This document shows positions 45,002-56,253 of a stretch of 64,000 nucleotides of DNA, in pieces. Each line of letters begins with the position of its first letter. The stretch's first letter is position 1. The DNA comes from Triglochin maritima (Eukaryota; Streptophyta; Magnoliopsida; Alismatales; Juncaginaceae): contig OY821787.1 in NCBI GenBank assembly GCA_963682175.1, positions 23,042,501-23,106,500 of the forward strand. Direction: 5' to 3'. The translations under genes and the position numbers were made by a program. Below the pieces are notes generated by a model that searched no databases, was not told where the DNA came from, and saw only the letters and a list, made by a program, of their open reading frames with translations.

Positions 45002-46543
45002 TGATTGACATCATTTCATGCTTATATTTGTATCTTATATCCATTATCTTTTGCCTAAACAATGCTATGTGACAAGATTTATGTTTAGTTTTCAGGAATA
45101 AATAGGTTTGAAGAGATGAAGCATAAAAGGACCCAAAAGCAGGGAAAAATGACTGAATTGTGGGACCTGGGGACTAAGATGCAAGGGAGAAGGACCTGAA
45201 CGTAAGACCGAAGGACCAAAGAGCAAAACAGAAAACTCCACACCATCATGGGGAGTATTTTGGCAATTAGATTCGGGTCAGAGCTCCAATAAACAAAGTA
45301 GATGCATCAAAGACCAACAAAGACATCCAGAAAAGCCCAGAATAAAATCCAGCGTGATCCGGACCATATAGACCGCTAATTGGCGGTCTGTTTTGGCCAA
45401 AATCCGCTAAGATGTTTGTGGGTCGCGTATTAGTGTGTATCTAGTCCATTTCTGGTATTTGTTTAGTCCCACATCGGGGGATTGTCCCGAATTTCCTTTT
45501 TCTATGGCTATATATATAACTCTTCACCTTCTATTGTAATCACCCATTGCTTGGTGACATTCTCTATACTAAGGCGTGAGCCTTGAAGCAAAAACGCAAG
45601 GTGGAGACGAATACTACCTTCAATGTGAGTCATTGTTAATAAAATAATTGTTCTAGTTTCTTTTAATCTTGTCTTTTAATTTGTGAATGCTTGTTTAGTC
45701 TTTCCTTTCCTTTTAAGTTTACTTAGTATTTCTTCCTTGCTTAGTGTAGTTTCATTTCAGTATTATTCTTCATTTTGTTAATAGAGTTAGTGTAATGAGT
45801 AGGGAGTAGTTCCATCCCCATTTGGGGGGTGGAGAAATATGTGATATGATCATGTAGTGTATTAAGTGTGTGTTATCTTAATCCCTTGAGCTTGATATGA
45901 TTTCCATAACCATCTAATGAGTTTTCACTCTTATCTTTGATATGCTAATGCTCTTGAATGAAGCTTAGCTTATGCTTTGATTAGTGGACCTATTTTATGG
46001 GTAATGGTAATGTTAGGATATGGATGGAATTAATATTGGAAACACAATTTGTAGTGTATGTACTCTTGTTGCTTTTACCTTAGTTAATGTCTTGTATGTT
46101 TTAATGATGTAGTCTTATCTTAATTCATGTGGAGGCATAGTAGGGTCTAGTCTTTATACATGAGTTCATTTAGCTTCATTCCAATTATTGTCTTGTATGT
46201 TTTAATGATGTAGTCTTATCTTAATTCATGTGGAGGCAAAGTTGGATGTAGTTTAATGATTTCATGCACTACATGTTGTGAGGAGCTTAATTGAACACAC
46301 ACACACACACACACATCTTTCTATTCACATTATTTCTCTACCCCCTATGGGGTTTAGTTTTATTGCTTCTCTTCCTTTCCTTTTTGCATTCTAGTGTAGT
46401 TAGTGTAATCAATCTTTCTCTCCATATTTTTACCACTCGCCTTCGCACAAACCAAATGTCGACACACCTCCTAGTGGATGATCCGTATTTGCCACCGCTT
46501 CAACGCGGCCGTGCACTTACGGTTTAATTAAAACATATCAACA
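45002..46543 (+). repeat. 3' LTR of E
   Basis: 1542 bp. U3 palindrome GACCGCTAATTGGCGGTC (45371-45388). The promoter box is altered to TATATATAA near 45510. AC repeat near 46294-46314, longer than in the 5' LTR. Confidence 0.9.
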
Positions 46544-46561
46544 AGTTTTTGGCGCCGTTGC
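46544..46561. other. Inverted junction between E and D
   Basis: E's 3' LTR is followed by AGTTTTTGGCGCCGTTGC, the start of a PBS that belongs inside an element, and then directly by D's minus-strand LTR lacking its terminal 28 or so bases. The two sides share only TGC at 46559-46561. Confidence 0.75.
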
Positions 46562-47882
46562 ACGGCCGCGTTCAAGCGGTGGAAAATACGGGTCATCCTC
46601 AGGGAGGTGAGCAGCCTCTCGTTTGCTCGAAATCAAGTGGCAAAATAGGGAAGAGAGTTGATTATGCTATGTCACGCTACACTACAAAGTATGAAGTATA
46701 AAATGCGAAAGAAAGCAACAAACGATTAACTAAAACTAAACTAAGAACGAAAGATGAGTGCTGAAATTCAGAAATGGAAAACCCCTAAGGGGTGGAGTGA
46801 GTGCACACATGCAAAGAGGTGGGTGTTGAACACATTCTTTAAGCACAAATGAAGGTGGTGTTATCATGCATAGGGAGTGTCTAAATGTTATGGCAAAACC
46901 TATCAATCCATTCACCAACCTAGTTGATTAACATTTACATATGCAAGTTGTTTATTTCAGAACCTAAACAAGCATGAGAGGTGTCTAATCATTTTGGCAA
47001 AACTCATCAAGTTATAAATTCTATCCTAAACAAGCAAGCATACATTCATGTTTTATCAACACATTGTAAATAAAACATTCATTCCATTCTCTAATGGATG
47101 TATGAACATCTACTCCACCCCCCAAAGGGGATGAAACTACTCACTACACATTATACTAATTATTAAACTAAGCAAGGAAAGCATATTAACTAAGCTACTA
47201 AAACTAATGAAATGAAATTAAACAAAGTAAAACAAACAAAATGAAACTAATAACATAACAAAGAAACTTTTATTAACAAATGACTCACATTTCAAGTAGC
47301 ATCCTCCTACCTTAGTGTGTGCTTCAAGGCCTCACTTCTAGTAGGAAGAATAACCACTCAAAATATGGAGTGATTACACTAGAAAAAGGCACTCCAGGAC
47401 AATCCCCCAATGTGGGACTAAACCAATACCAAAAATAGCGTAAACAAACACTAATACACGTCCGGGAAAAATCTTAGCGGATCCGGGAAGGCCCAGACCG
47501 CCAATTGGCGGTCTATAAGATTCGGATCCGTCTGGAATTTGTGCTGGGCTTTCCTTAGTGTATTTGGTGGTCTTGGATTCATCTACGTCGTTTATTGGTG
47601 CTCCGACCCGAATAGAATTGCCAAAATACTCCCCATGATGGTGTGGAGTTTTCTGTTTTCATCTTAGGTCCTTCTATCTTGCGTTCAGGTCCTTGTCCTT
47701 TGCATCTTGGTCCCCAGATCTCACAATTCAGTTCTTTTTCCCAGCTTTTGGGTCCTTTTATGCTTCATCTCTTCAAACCTATTTATTCCTGAAAACTAAA
47801 CATAAAACTCGTTACATAGCATTGGTTTGGTGAAAGATAATGGATATAAGATACAAATATAAGCATGAAATGATGTCAATCA
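46559..47882 (-). repeat. 3' LTR of D, outer end and TATA box missing
   Basis: Aligns with 53722-55091 but lacks the last 28 or so bases at the E junction. Near 47380-47385 it also lacks about 29 bp that in the other LTR contain the CTATTTATAG promoter box; AGAA flanks the lost piece on both sides in the intact copy. The U3 palindrome GACCGCCAATTGGCGGTC is perfect at 47496-47513. Confidence 0.87.
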
Positions 47883-49518
47883 AATACCCCACACCTAACT
47901 TTTGCTAGTCCCGAGCAAAACAAAGAAAGAGAAAAGCATACGAAAAACAAGAAATCCTAACTCACTTTCATAGGAATCACGGTTGCACATAGCACGTGCA
48001 ACAAGCCGTTAAACCTGCACGTGCAACAAGCCGTTAAACCTCCTTGTCGCCAAGGAGGAGGAGTGTTGTCTCCTGAGGGTTTTCAGTGGATACACCTACA
48101 AAATCCGAAGAAGATGCAATAATCAATCTAGCTACACGACTCGTTGGACTTATTTTGTCGATCATGGGACGCGGTAATACTACGGGTCGACTCTATATGG
48201 GTAATCACTCCACACACCTAGCCTAATGAACCATTCATGAAAGTTAGTTAAGGACTTAAGTGAAAGACATGGGCAACCTTAACTTCTGAATGTGATACAA
48301 TGTGTAAAGTCCATTTTGGTTCTTATTTGACTCTTTTTTTTCTTTTTACTTTTTTTTCTTTTTTTTTCTTTTTCTTTGGAGCAGTTTATTCGTTGGTGTT
48401 TGATTCTGCCAGGGTCTGGTTTCGTGCATCATTGCCTATGAGGACTTACACTATCACGTACACCTTCCCCCAAATCTCCACATAGGGCGATCCCTACCAC
48501 CCGTGTAACGGGAGTTCGGTCGGTGCATTCCAAGTCAGATGACTCGAAAGCACCAGGCACAAAGTCCCCTCAGACCTACTTTCCCGAGTGATAGGAGTCG
48601 TGCGAGAAGAGAGAACACCACTTATTTATTTATCTACATGGGAACCAAAACCCCTACACTTAAGTTTCACAAAAAGTGATTAAGGGCCCTTGACTACGAC
48701 GAACTTCCTTATACTAACAGACACGAATTATTTGACTCACTAGGCTCAGGGTGGACTTCTTTAAATGTTTGAGTGCTGAAACCCTATGATTACACGCCCC
48801 CAAAGGAAAAACCAGGGTGCATCCTAACGACTCAATAAGACCTAAAGCCAGTAAACTAGATATCCTAATGCATCAAGTTCAAGACAATTTCGGGAGCTTT
48901 CTTTTTACTTTGCCTCTCAACGGTTTTGCACATGCTAAACACACATAAAACCTACAAACACATTTTCTTTCACAAACACATGAAGATTTTGAAAGAAATG
49001 TGAAAACTTTAAAGCGCTAGGCAAGCAAAAGAAGACAAGTCACCCAAGGATCAGGGCAAGCAGATATATCGATATTAAATGCAGCACACTAACATGACCC
49101 TAACAATGCACACAAAAGAAAACAAAATCAAAGGATAAGACTCGACTATATACACACGTAAAACACCCCACCACACCTACTTCATGCATTGTCCTCAATG
49201 AATGTGAGCAAGATACTACATGGATTTATGCATGAAAAAGAATAGATCTCACCAACGTGAAGTACAAAGGGAAGTTCATGGTCATGTTGATGGATACAAA
49301 CCCGAATTCCCTCAAAACATGTGAGATACTGAAGAAGGGAGACAAATACGTGAAGAAATGGGGCCCAAGTACACAAGGGTTAGGGCCCACAACAATCAAT
49401 CCTCGCTCATGGAGTCCTTTATTACACACTTCTTTTTTCCTTTTTTTCCTTTTTTTTCTTTTTTTCTGTTTTTTTAAATAATATATACACCAACAACGAT
49501 ATTCTTATAATCATTTGG
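47883..49518 (-). other. 3' non-coding region and PPT of D
   Basis: PPT (complement of AATACCCCACACC) next to the LTR; CATTGAGGACAATG on the minus strand at about 49186-49199; a long T/C tract (49431-49475) just after the tail stop. A perfect 25-bp tandem duplication lies at 47992-48041. Confidence 0.75.
47992..48041. repeat. 25-bp perfect tandem duplication
   Basis: Two back-to-back copies of a unit beginning GCACGTGCAACAAGC and ending AAACCT. Each starts with the palindrome GCACGTGC. The relatives F, E and B have a single copy at this place, so the duplication is specific to D. Confidence 0.9.
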
Positions 49519-52500
49519 TCAAGGAACATCAAATGAGTACAACAAGTCATGAGGACCAGAGACTTGCCGAGATGGGCAAACTTCACCGGTACTCTGAGGT
49601 GTCATGAGGGGTGAAAGGTCAAAGCTAAAAGGCTCGAACCCCTCATGATATTGGTTGGGTGTGGGCAACAAAGAATGAAGTTGTGTTGCCTCACTAGGGT
49701 TTAGTTGCTCATCGAACAAAACCCTCCAACCAATAGGTGGGTGCATCGGAATGAGTTCCTCAAGCTCATTCGATGGATGCAGCAGACCTGCATCACTAAG
49801 AACGGGGTTGCTCCCCAAGTCATCCAACAAGGACCTCCCACCATCATTTAGATCATTAAGCAGAAGCTCGGTCATAGGTGGGTCCTTGTTGGAGTCAATA
49901 TGAAGCTCAAATGGCTCAATGGCCATGGGACATGAGGTAGAGACACCTTCTGGTATAGGCATATGATGAGGTGTCTCACTCTCACTAGTACTCTCAACTG
50001 AATCATGCAACGAACACTCCTTTTGGACATTTATGTTTGATGCCAGCTCACTCTGTTGCATTGCAAAGACAGACAATGAGTTTTCGCTGGCCCCACAAAC
50101 ATTGTCAATGGGTTGCATTGGAGTTAGGGGTGTTCGTTGATTTTGTGGTGTTTTCTCCAGTTGGCGGATGAGATTTAGATTTAAAGGTTGATCCATGGGC
50201 TCATGTTGCCTACCAGAGTTGAACACATGAAACTCGGTACTCATGTTACCGAATGAGAGCTTCATGAGACCATTTCTACAATTAATTAAGGCGTTGGAAG
50301 TTGCCATAAATGGTCTACCCAAAATCAAAGGTATTTGAGAGTGGGTGTTCGCAATAGGATTGGTATCGAGGACAACAAAATCGACTGGAAATATAAAATC
50401 TCCAACTTTGATAAGCACGTCCTCGATAATCCCCTTTGGAATACGAATGGATCTATCCGCCAGTTGGAGGGTGATCTTAGTTGGTTTCAATTCTCCCAAA
50501 TTTAACTGTTGATAGACAAAAAATGGGAGGAGGTTGACCGCTGCTCCTAGATCAAGCAAAACATTACTCATGCTAGTGTCCCCTATCGTACACTGAATAG
50601 TAGGACACCCAGGGACCTTGTATTTTGTGTAGGCGGGATTGGACAAAAGTGAGCTTACATTTGCAGCCAAGAATGCTTTCTTAGGAACATTGGTCTTCAT
50701 CTTGGTTGTGCAAAAATCTTTCAACACTTTGGCATATTGAGGTATTTGTTGGATGACATCCAATAAAGGGATGTTAACCTTCACTTGCTAGAACACCTCT
50801 AATATTTTATCCATCGTGTCACTCTGCTTTTTGGTTAACCTACTTGGATAGGGAGCTTTTGGCAGGTAGGTTTTCTGCAGTGCCTGAGAAGGAAGCCTTG
50901 GTGTATTACCCTCACCCTCAGCCTCTTCTTCACCACCATTCCCACTAAGAGGCTGCATAGATAGTGGTGGGTGTGGCAGGGAAATGTGATTGTCAACCTG
51001 CTTTCCATTCCTTAAGGTCGCAATGGAATTGACATGGTGAACATGTTCCTCCACAATGTTCACTTGCCTCCCCCGCGGTACCACATTTTCATTTTGCATG
51101 TGTTGTTGCTGGTACATGCGGGGGTTAGCCTCAGGCTGGCTAGGCAAAGACCCTCTCTCTCTTTCATGTACAGACTGAGCCAATTGGCCCATCTGAAGCT
51201 CTAGAGATTTGATGGTCTACTGATTTGAAGTGAGAACTTGACTTGTGGATGACATAAAATTTTTCGTAGAGTTCTCAAGTCCACGAGTCAAGTTCTCAAG
51301 CGAATTAAACTGGGTTTCAAAGTTGTTAGAATTTGGGAAACCTGGTGGATTGGTGCTTGGAACTTGGGTTGCTGATATGAATGAGCATGCATGGGAGGTT
51401 GGTGTGGTTGATTAGGTGGTCGAGAGGAGGTTGAAGAACCACCCGGGGCATTATTTTGGTTCCATGAAAAATTGGGGTGGTTCCTCCATCCAGGATTATA
51501 AGATGATGAGTATGGGTCATTCCTAGCTCTGTCATAGATGGCGTTGACACATTCCATCTCAGGAGTAGTGGACTCACACTCACTTTCAATATCACCTATC
51601 CTACCATATGAATGACAGGGAACTCGACCAGATGTGGACATGTGAGGTGCACTTTGATGGTTTTGGAGCTCAATCGAATCCATACGGCACATTAAAGCCG
51701 CCATGCGTGCCTCGGTGGCCGTAGTGGTATCAATAGCAAATGCGGCACCCGATCTAGTCGTGTTTGCATTCGCGATCCTTGCTCTTATACAAGATGATGC
51801 AGGTGGTTCCCTTACACTCTCCCATTGCATTATTTTCTCAGCAAGGTCTTCTAGGAAAGCCCATGCCTCCATTTCATCCTTTCCTAAGAACTCTCCTTGA
51901 CACATGGACTCAAGGAGCGTCCGGGACGGGATATGAAGACCCTCGTAAATAATCTGACAAAGACGCCACAACTCAATGTCATGGTGAGGACATGAGGATA
52001 GTAGCTCCTTGAACCTCTCTAGATATGCATGAAATGTCTCGGTCTCTAGTTGATAGAACGAATTGATTTCGTTCCTCAATTTTTGAGTTCGAAGATTTGG
52101 AAAGTATTTCTTGAGGAATGCATATTGAAACTCATCCCAAGTCCTAAAGGCATGCGCCTGGTTCCTGTACAACCACTTCTTGGCGTCATCCTTCAGCGCA
52201 AAGGGGACAAGCCTAAGATGGATGGAGTCTGTGCTAAGTTGTTGCAGCTTGAACATAGCACCAACCTCCTCAAATTCCCTGAAAAAGATATAGGGGTCAC
52301 CTTTCCCAGTGAAATGAGGGACCATGGAGATAAACTGAGGCTTAACCTCAAAATGGTTCCCATTAGCCTCTGTCAATACGATACATGATGGTAGAGCAGT
52401 ACGGCTCGCGTAGCATCGATCACGTAGAGGTATGGGAGCGAAAACTGGAAGCACAGGTCGAACAGGTTGGTCCAGCAACTGCCCCTCCTCACGGAAATTA

Positions 52501-52592
52501 GCAGCCATTGAACCCGGCCTGTGTGCGACACGAGAGGAGGAAGGCGTCGAGAAATTGATTACCGAAGCCGGATTGACAACGCTCCTCGTCAA
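49519..52592 (-). pseudogene. gag-protease-tail of D, nearly intact
   Basis: Minus strand from ATG 52592 (MTRSVVNPASVINF). Capsid retrotrans_gag region at about residues 110-230; knuckle damaged to CHSYGRIGDIESEC (second Cys to Tyr, His to Asp); frameshift near 51370; stop near 51217; stop near 50786. Then the protease: VNIPLLDVIQQIPQYAKVL, LLDLGAAVNLLPF, LILGRPFMATSNALINCRNG. After protease comes a tail of about 200 residues, acidic and Ser/Pro-rich, with PIGWRVLFDEQLNPSEATQL and the end YSFDVP. F shares this tail, and E shares its PxGWRV motif; B has RT in this place. I know no named domain for it. Few lesions suggest recent loss of function. Confidence 0.88.
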
Positions 52593-53697
52593 ACGACCCC
52601 TCTCGTCTCATGTCCACGAAAGCATGCACAAAGGTAAACACACAAAAACCAAAACCTTTTAAAAAAAAAAGAATGTGCGTAGAGGAGAAGACGGGGGAAC
52701 ACAGGACAGAAAGAATGACTCAAGAGAGAAGGGAAGAAGTACTTATGCTACGGCGGATGGGTACAGGTAGAAGCACACAAGCAAACAAGGCTCAAGCAAT
52801 CCTAAGGTCGCTATAGGTCCTTACAGCTAGACGACGCCTAACTGCGAGGTCACACGACCTCAACACGCCTCACCTCCCTACGACGAGGACCACAAAGGCC
52901 AGAAAGTGAGCCAAGATCCGGAGATCTCGTCTGTCCTACTATTGACAAAGTTGGCAACGCCGATCAGGTCATGACGGTCGGGACCGGATCACTCTCATAA
53001 TGCGCCCAAAATCCTTAGGGCCAATGTCTACATTATTTCAAAAATTAGGCTCTTTATTAGTGTGGTTTATGGGGCGAATGAAAGGGTGATGAAATCACCC
53101 ACCTTATCTTTTAGGAGACAACCCCTCCTTAGTAGCATTTTGGAGTCCTAATCTAGCAATCAACTCTCCAAACAAATGCTCAACTCACACTTGTTTCAAT
53201 GCACTTCCTACTAACTAATGCATGTTCATACGAAATGCATGAATGAGAGTAGAAGGTGCGTACCTCATGCTAGCACTCAGCAACTGAAAATAAATCTAAA
53301 ATGAAATACAATCGATATGCCTAAGTCACATACAGGATGCATGCCCTAAACAAAAAGAATGCCTAATCTTTTGCTTTGGGTTTTAGGGTCCGAGTTACTT
53401 AAAGGACGTTTGATTATTGATCTGGGAACAAACTATAGGTCAAAACATGCCAAATCGAGTCCCAGATGACTACATCAAATATGCAAACAGACCAAAGAAA
53501 TGAGAGAGAAAACAAAGGTTACCAGACCGCTAATTGGCGGTCTTAGGCCGCTGATTGGCGGTCTAAAGTTCCCAACTTGCCTCAAAATTTCTCCAGGTGT
53601 TCCTCCTGGCGACACCAAGTCTCCTGAAACAAAGAAAAACTACAAAACACAAATTAAATCCACTCGAATCGTCTAAACAAGAGTCTGGACTGGCACC
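52593..53697 (-). promoter_or_regulatory. 5' leader of D with hairpin pair and splice donor
   Basis: The minus strand carries GACCGCCAATCAGCGGCC and GACCGCCAATTAGCGGTC (53563-53524), then CTG|GTAACC with GT at 53522-53521. The GGTGGGTGATTTCATCACCC stem lies at about 53103-53084. No long frame of its own. Confidence 0.65.
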
Positions 53698-53715
53698 TCT
53701 CCGGTAACGGTGCCA
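53698..53715 (-). other. Primer-binding site of D (tRNA-Asp type)
   Basis: The minus strand reads TGGCACCGTTACCGGAGA, three mismatches from the tRNA-Asp complement. Confidence 0.82.
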
Positions 53716-53721
53716 AAAACT

Positions 53722-55091
53722 TGTTGAACTTTTTAATTAAACCGCAAGTGCACGGCCACGTTGAAGCGGTGGCAAAATAGGAAATGTGAGCAGCCTCTCG
53801 TTTGCACGAAATCAAGTGGAAAAATAGGAAAGAGAGTTGATTATAGCTACGCTACGCTACACTACAAAGTATGAAGTATGAAATGCGAAAGAAAGCAACA
53901 AACGATTAACTAAAACTAAACTAAGAACGAAAGACGAGTGCTGGAATTCAGAAATGGAAAACCCCCTAAGGGGTGGAGTGAGTGCACACATGCAAAGAGC
54001 TGGGTGTTGAACACATTCTTTAAGCACAAATGAAGGTGGTGTTATCATGCATAGGAAGTGTCTAAATGTTATGGCAAAACCTATCAATCCATTCACCAAC
54101 CTAGTTGATTAACATTTACATATGCAAGTTGTTTATTTCAGAACCTAAACAAACATGAGGGGTGTCTAATCATTTTGGCCAAACTCATCAAGTTATAAAG
54201 TCTATCCTAAACAAGCCAGCATACATTCATGTTTTATCAACACATTGTAAATAAAACATTCATTCCATTCTCTAATGCATGTGTGAACATCTACTCCACC
54301 CCCCAAAGGGATGGAACTACTCACTACACATTATACTAATTATTAAACTAAGCAAGGAAACCATATTAACTAAGCTACTAAAACTAATGAAATGAAATTA
54401 AACAAAGTAAAACAAGCAAAATGAAACTAATAACATAACAAATAAACTTTTATTAACAAATGACTCACATTTCAAGTAGCATCCTCCTACTTTAGTGTGT
54501 GCTTCAAGCCCTCACATCTAGTAGAAAGAATAGCCACTCAAAATATGGAGTGATTACATTAGAAGGTGAAGAGTTCTATTTATAGCCATAGAAAAAGGCA
54601 CTCCGGGACAATCCCCCGATGTGGAACTAAACTAATACCAAAAATAGCCTAAACAAACACTAATACTTGTCCATGAAAAATCTTAGCGGATCCGGGAAGG
54701 TCCAGACCGCCAATTGGCAGTCTATAGGATCCAGATCCATCTGGAATTTGTGTTGGGCTTTGCTTAGTGTATTTGGTGGTCTTGGATACATCTACGTCGT
54801 TTATTGGAGCTCTGACCCGAATAGAATTGCCAAAATACTCCCCATGATGGTGTGGAGTTTTCTGTTTTGCTCTTAGTTCCTTTTGTCTTGCGTTCAGGTC
54901 CTTCTCCCTTGCATCTTAGTCCCCAGATCTCACAATTCAGTCCTTTTTCCTAGCTTTTGGGTCATTTTATGCTTCATCTCTTCAAACCTATTTATTCCTG
55001 AAAACTAAACATAAAACTCGTTTCATAGCATTGTTTAGGTGAAAGATAATGGATATAAGATACAAATATAAGCATGAAATGATGTCAATCA
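53722..55091 (-). repeat. 5' LTR of D
   Basis: 1370 bp; plus strand TGTTGAACTTTTTAATTAAACC to GATGTCAATCA. U3 palindrome GACCGCCAATTGGCAGTC (54705-54722), promoter box CTATTTATAG near 54577-54586. It is followed by AATA and then B's gag leader. Confidence 0.9.
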
Positions 55092-56229
55092 AATAGTGCC
55101 TCGTCAAATGACCACTCTCGTCTCGTGTCCACGAAAGCATGCAGAAAGGTGCACACACACAAACCAAAACCTTTTTTTCTTATTTTTTCTTTTTTTAAAC
55201 AAAGAATGTGCGTAGAGGAGAAAACGGGAGGACACAAGAGAGGAAGAATAACTTAGGAGAGAAGGGAAGAAGTCCTTATGCTACGGTGGGTGGCTACAGG
55301 TAGAAGCACACAAGCAAACAAGGCTCAAACAATCCTAAGGTCGCTATAGGTCCTTACAGCTATACGACGCCTAGCTGCGAGGTCACACGGCTTCAACACG
55401 CCTCACCTCCCTATGACGAGGACCATAAAGCCTAGCAAGTGAGTCAAGATCTGGAGATCTCGTCTCTCCTACTATCGACAGAGTGGGCAACGCCGATCAG
55501 GTCATGACGGTCGAGACCGGATCACTCTCTTAATGCGCCCAAAATCCTTAGGGCCAATGTCTACTTGATTTTAAAATTAGGCTCTTGATTAGTGTGGTTT
55601 TTGGAGCGACGGAAAGGGTGATAAAATCCCCCACCTTATCTTTTATGGGACAGCCCCTCCTTAGTAGCGTTTTGGAGTCTTAATCTGACAATCAACTCTC
55701 TAAACAAACGCTCAACTCACACTTGTTGCAATGCACTTCCTACTAACTAATGCATGTTCATACGAAATGCATGAATGAGAGTAGAAGGTGCGTACCTCAC
55801 GCTAGCACTCAGCAACTGAAAATAAAGCTAAAATAAAAGACAATCTACGTGCCTAAGTCACATACATGATGCATGACCTAAACAAGAAAGAATGCCTAAT
55901 CTTTTGCTTTGGGTTTTAGTGTTCAAGTTGCTTAAAGGAAGTTGATTATTAATCTGGGAGCAATCCAAGAGTCAGAACATGCAAAATCGAGTCTTAGATT
56001 CCTAAATCAATTATGGCAACAAGACAAAGAAAGGAGAAGGCAAATAGAGCTTACCAGACCTCCAGTTCGCGGTCTGCGGCCGCTGATTGGCGGTCCAAAG
56101 TGCCCAGTTTGCCTCCAAACTTCTCTAGCTACCTCTCCTTGCGACTCCAAGTCTCCTGAAACAAATAAAAACTACAAAACACAAATTAAATCCACTCGAA
56201 TCGTCCAATCAAGAGTCTGGACTGACACC
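55092..56229 (-). promoter_or_regulatory. 5' leader and gag start of B
   Basis: The continuation of B beyond the E/D block. GTGCCTCGTCAAATGACC (55096-55113) is the start of gag, homologous to 52580-52597 in D. The minus strand then carries the GGTGGGGGATTTTATCACCC stem (about 55634-55615), hairpins at 56095-56056 (GACCGCCAATCAGCGGCC, then a decayed copy) and CTG|GTAAGC with GT at 56054-56053. Confidence 0.7.
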
Positions 56230-56247
56230 TCCCCGGTAACGACGCAA
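56230..56247 (-). other. Primer-binding site of B (decayed tRNA-Asp type)
   Basis: The minus strand TTGCGTCGTTACCGGGGA has three mismatches from the tRNA-Asp complement. Confidence 0.8.
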
Positions 56248-56253
56248 AAAACT

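Larger units (their letters stand above)
39227..46543 (+). mobile_element. Athila-like non-autonomous element E with minimal gag
   Basis: 5' LTR 39227-40766, PBS 40773-40790, leader, short zinc-knuckle frame, 3' non-coding region, PPT 44990-45001, 3' LTR 45002-46543: 7.3 kb. No capsid domain, protease or pol. It lies in B's gag leader. The 3' LTR is followed by PBS sequence and then by D's LTR instead of a target duplication. Confidence 0.88.
46559..55091 (-). mobile_element. Athila-like non-autonomous element D (gag-protease-tail)
   Basis: Minus strand: 5' LTR 53722-55091, PBS 53715-53698, leader, gag-protease-tail 52592-49519, 3' non-coding region, PPT 47895-47883, 3' LTR 47882-46559 (outer end missing). 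8.5 kb without RT, RNase H or integrase, the same organisation as F. From known families this resembles the TR-GAG class of non-autonomous plant LTR elements. Confidence 0.87.

Noticed and set aside
39227..55091. E and D as one element with very long LTRs
   Set aside because: Each has its own LTR pair, PBS and PPT in opposite orientation; the centre is a recombinant junction.
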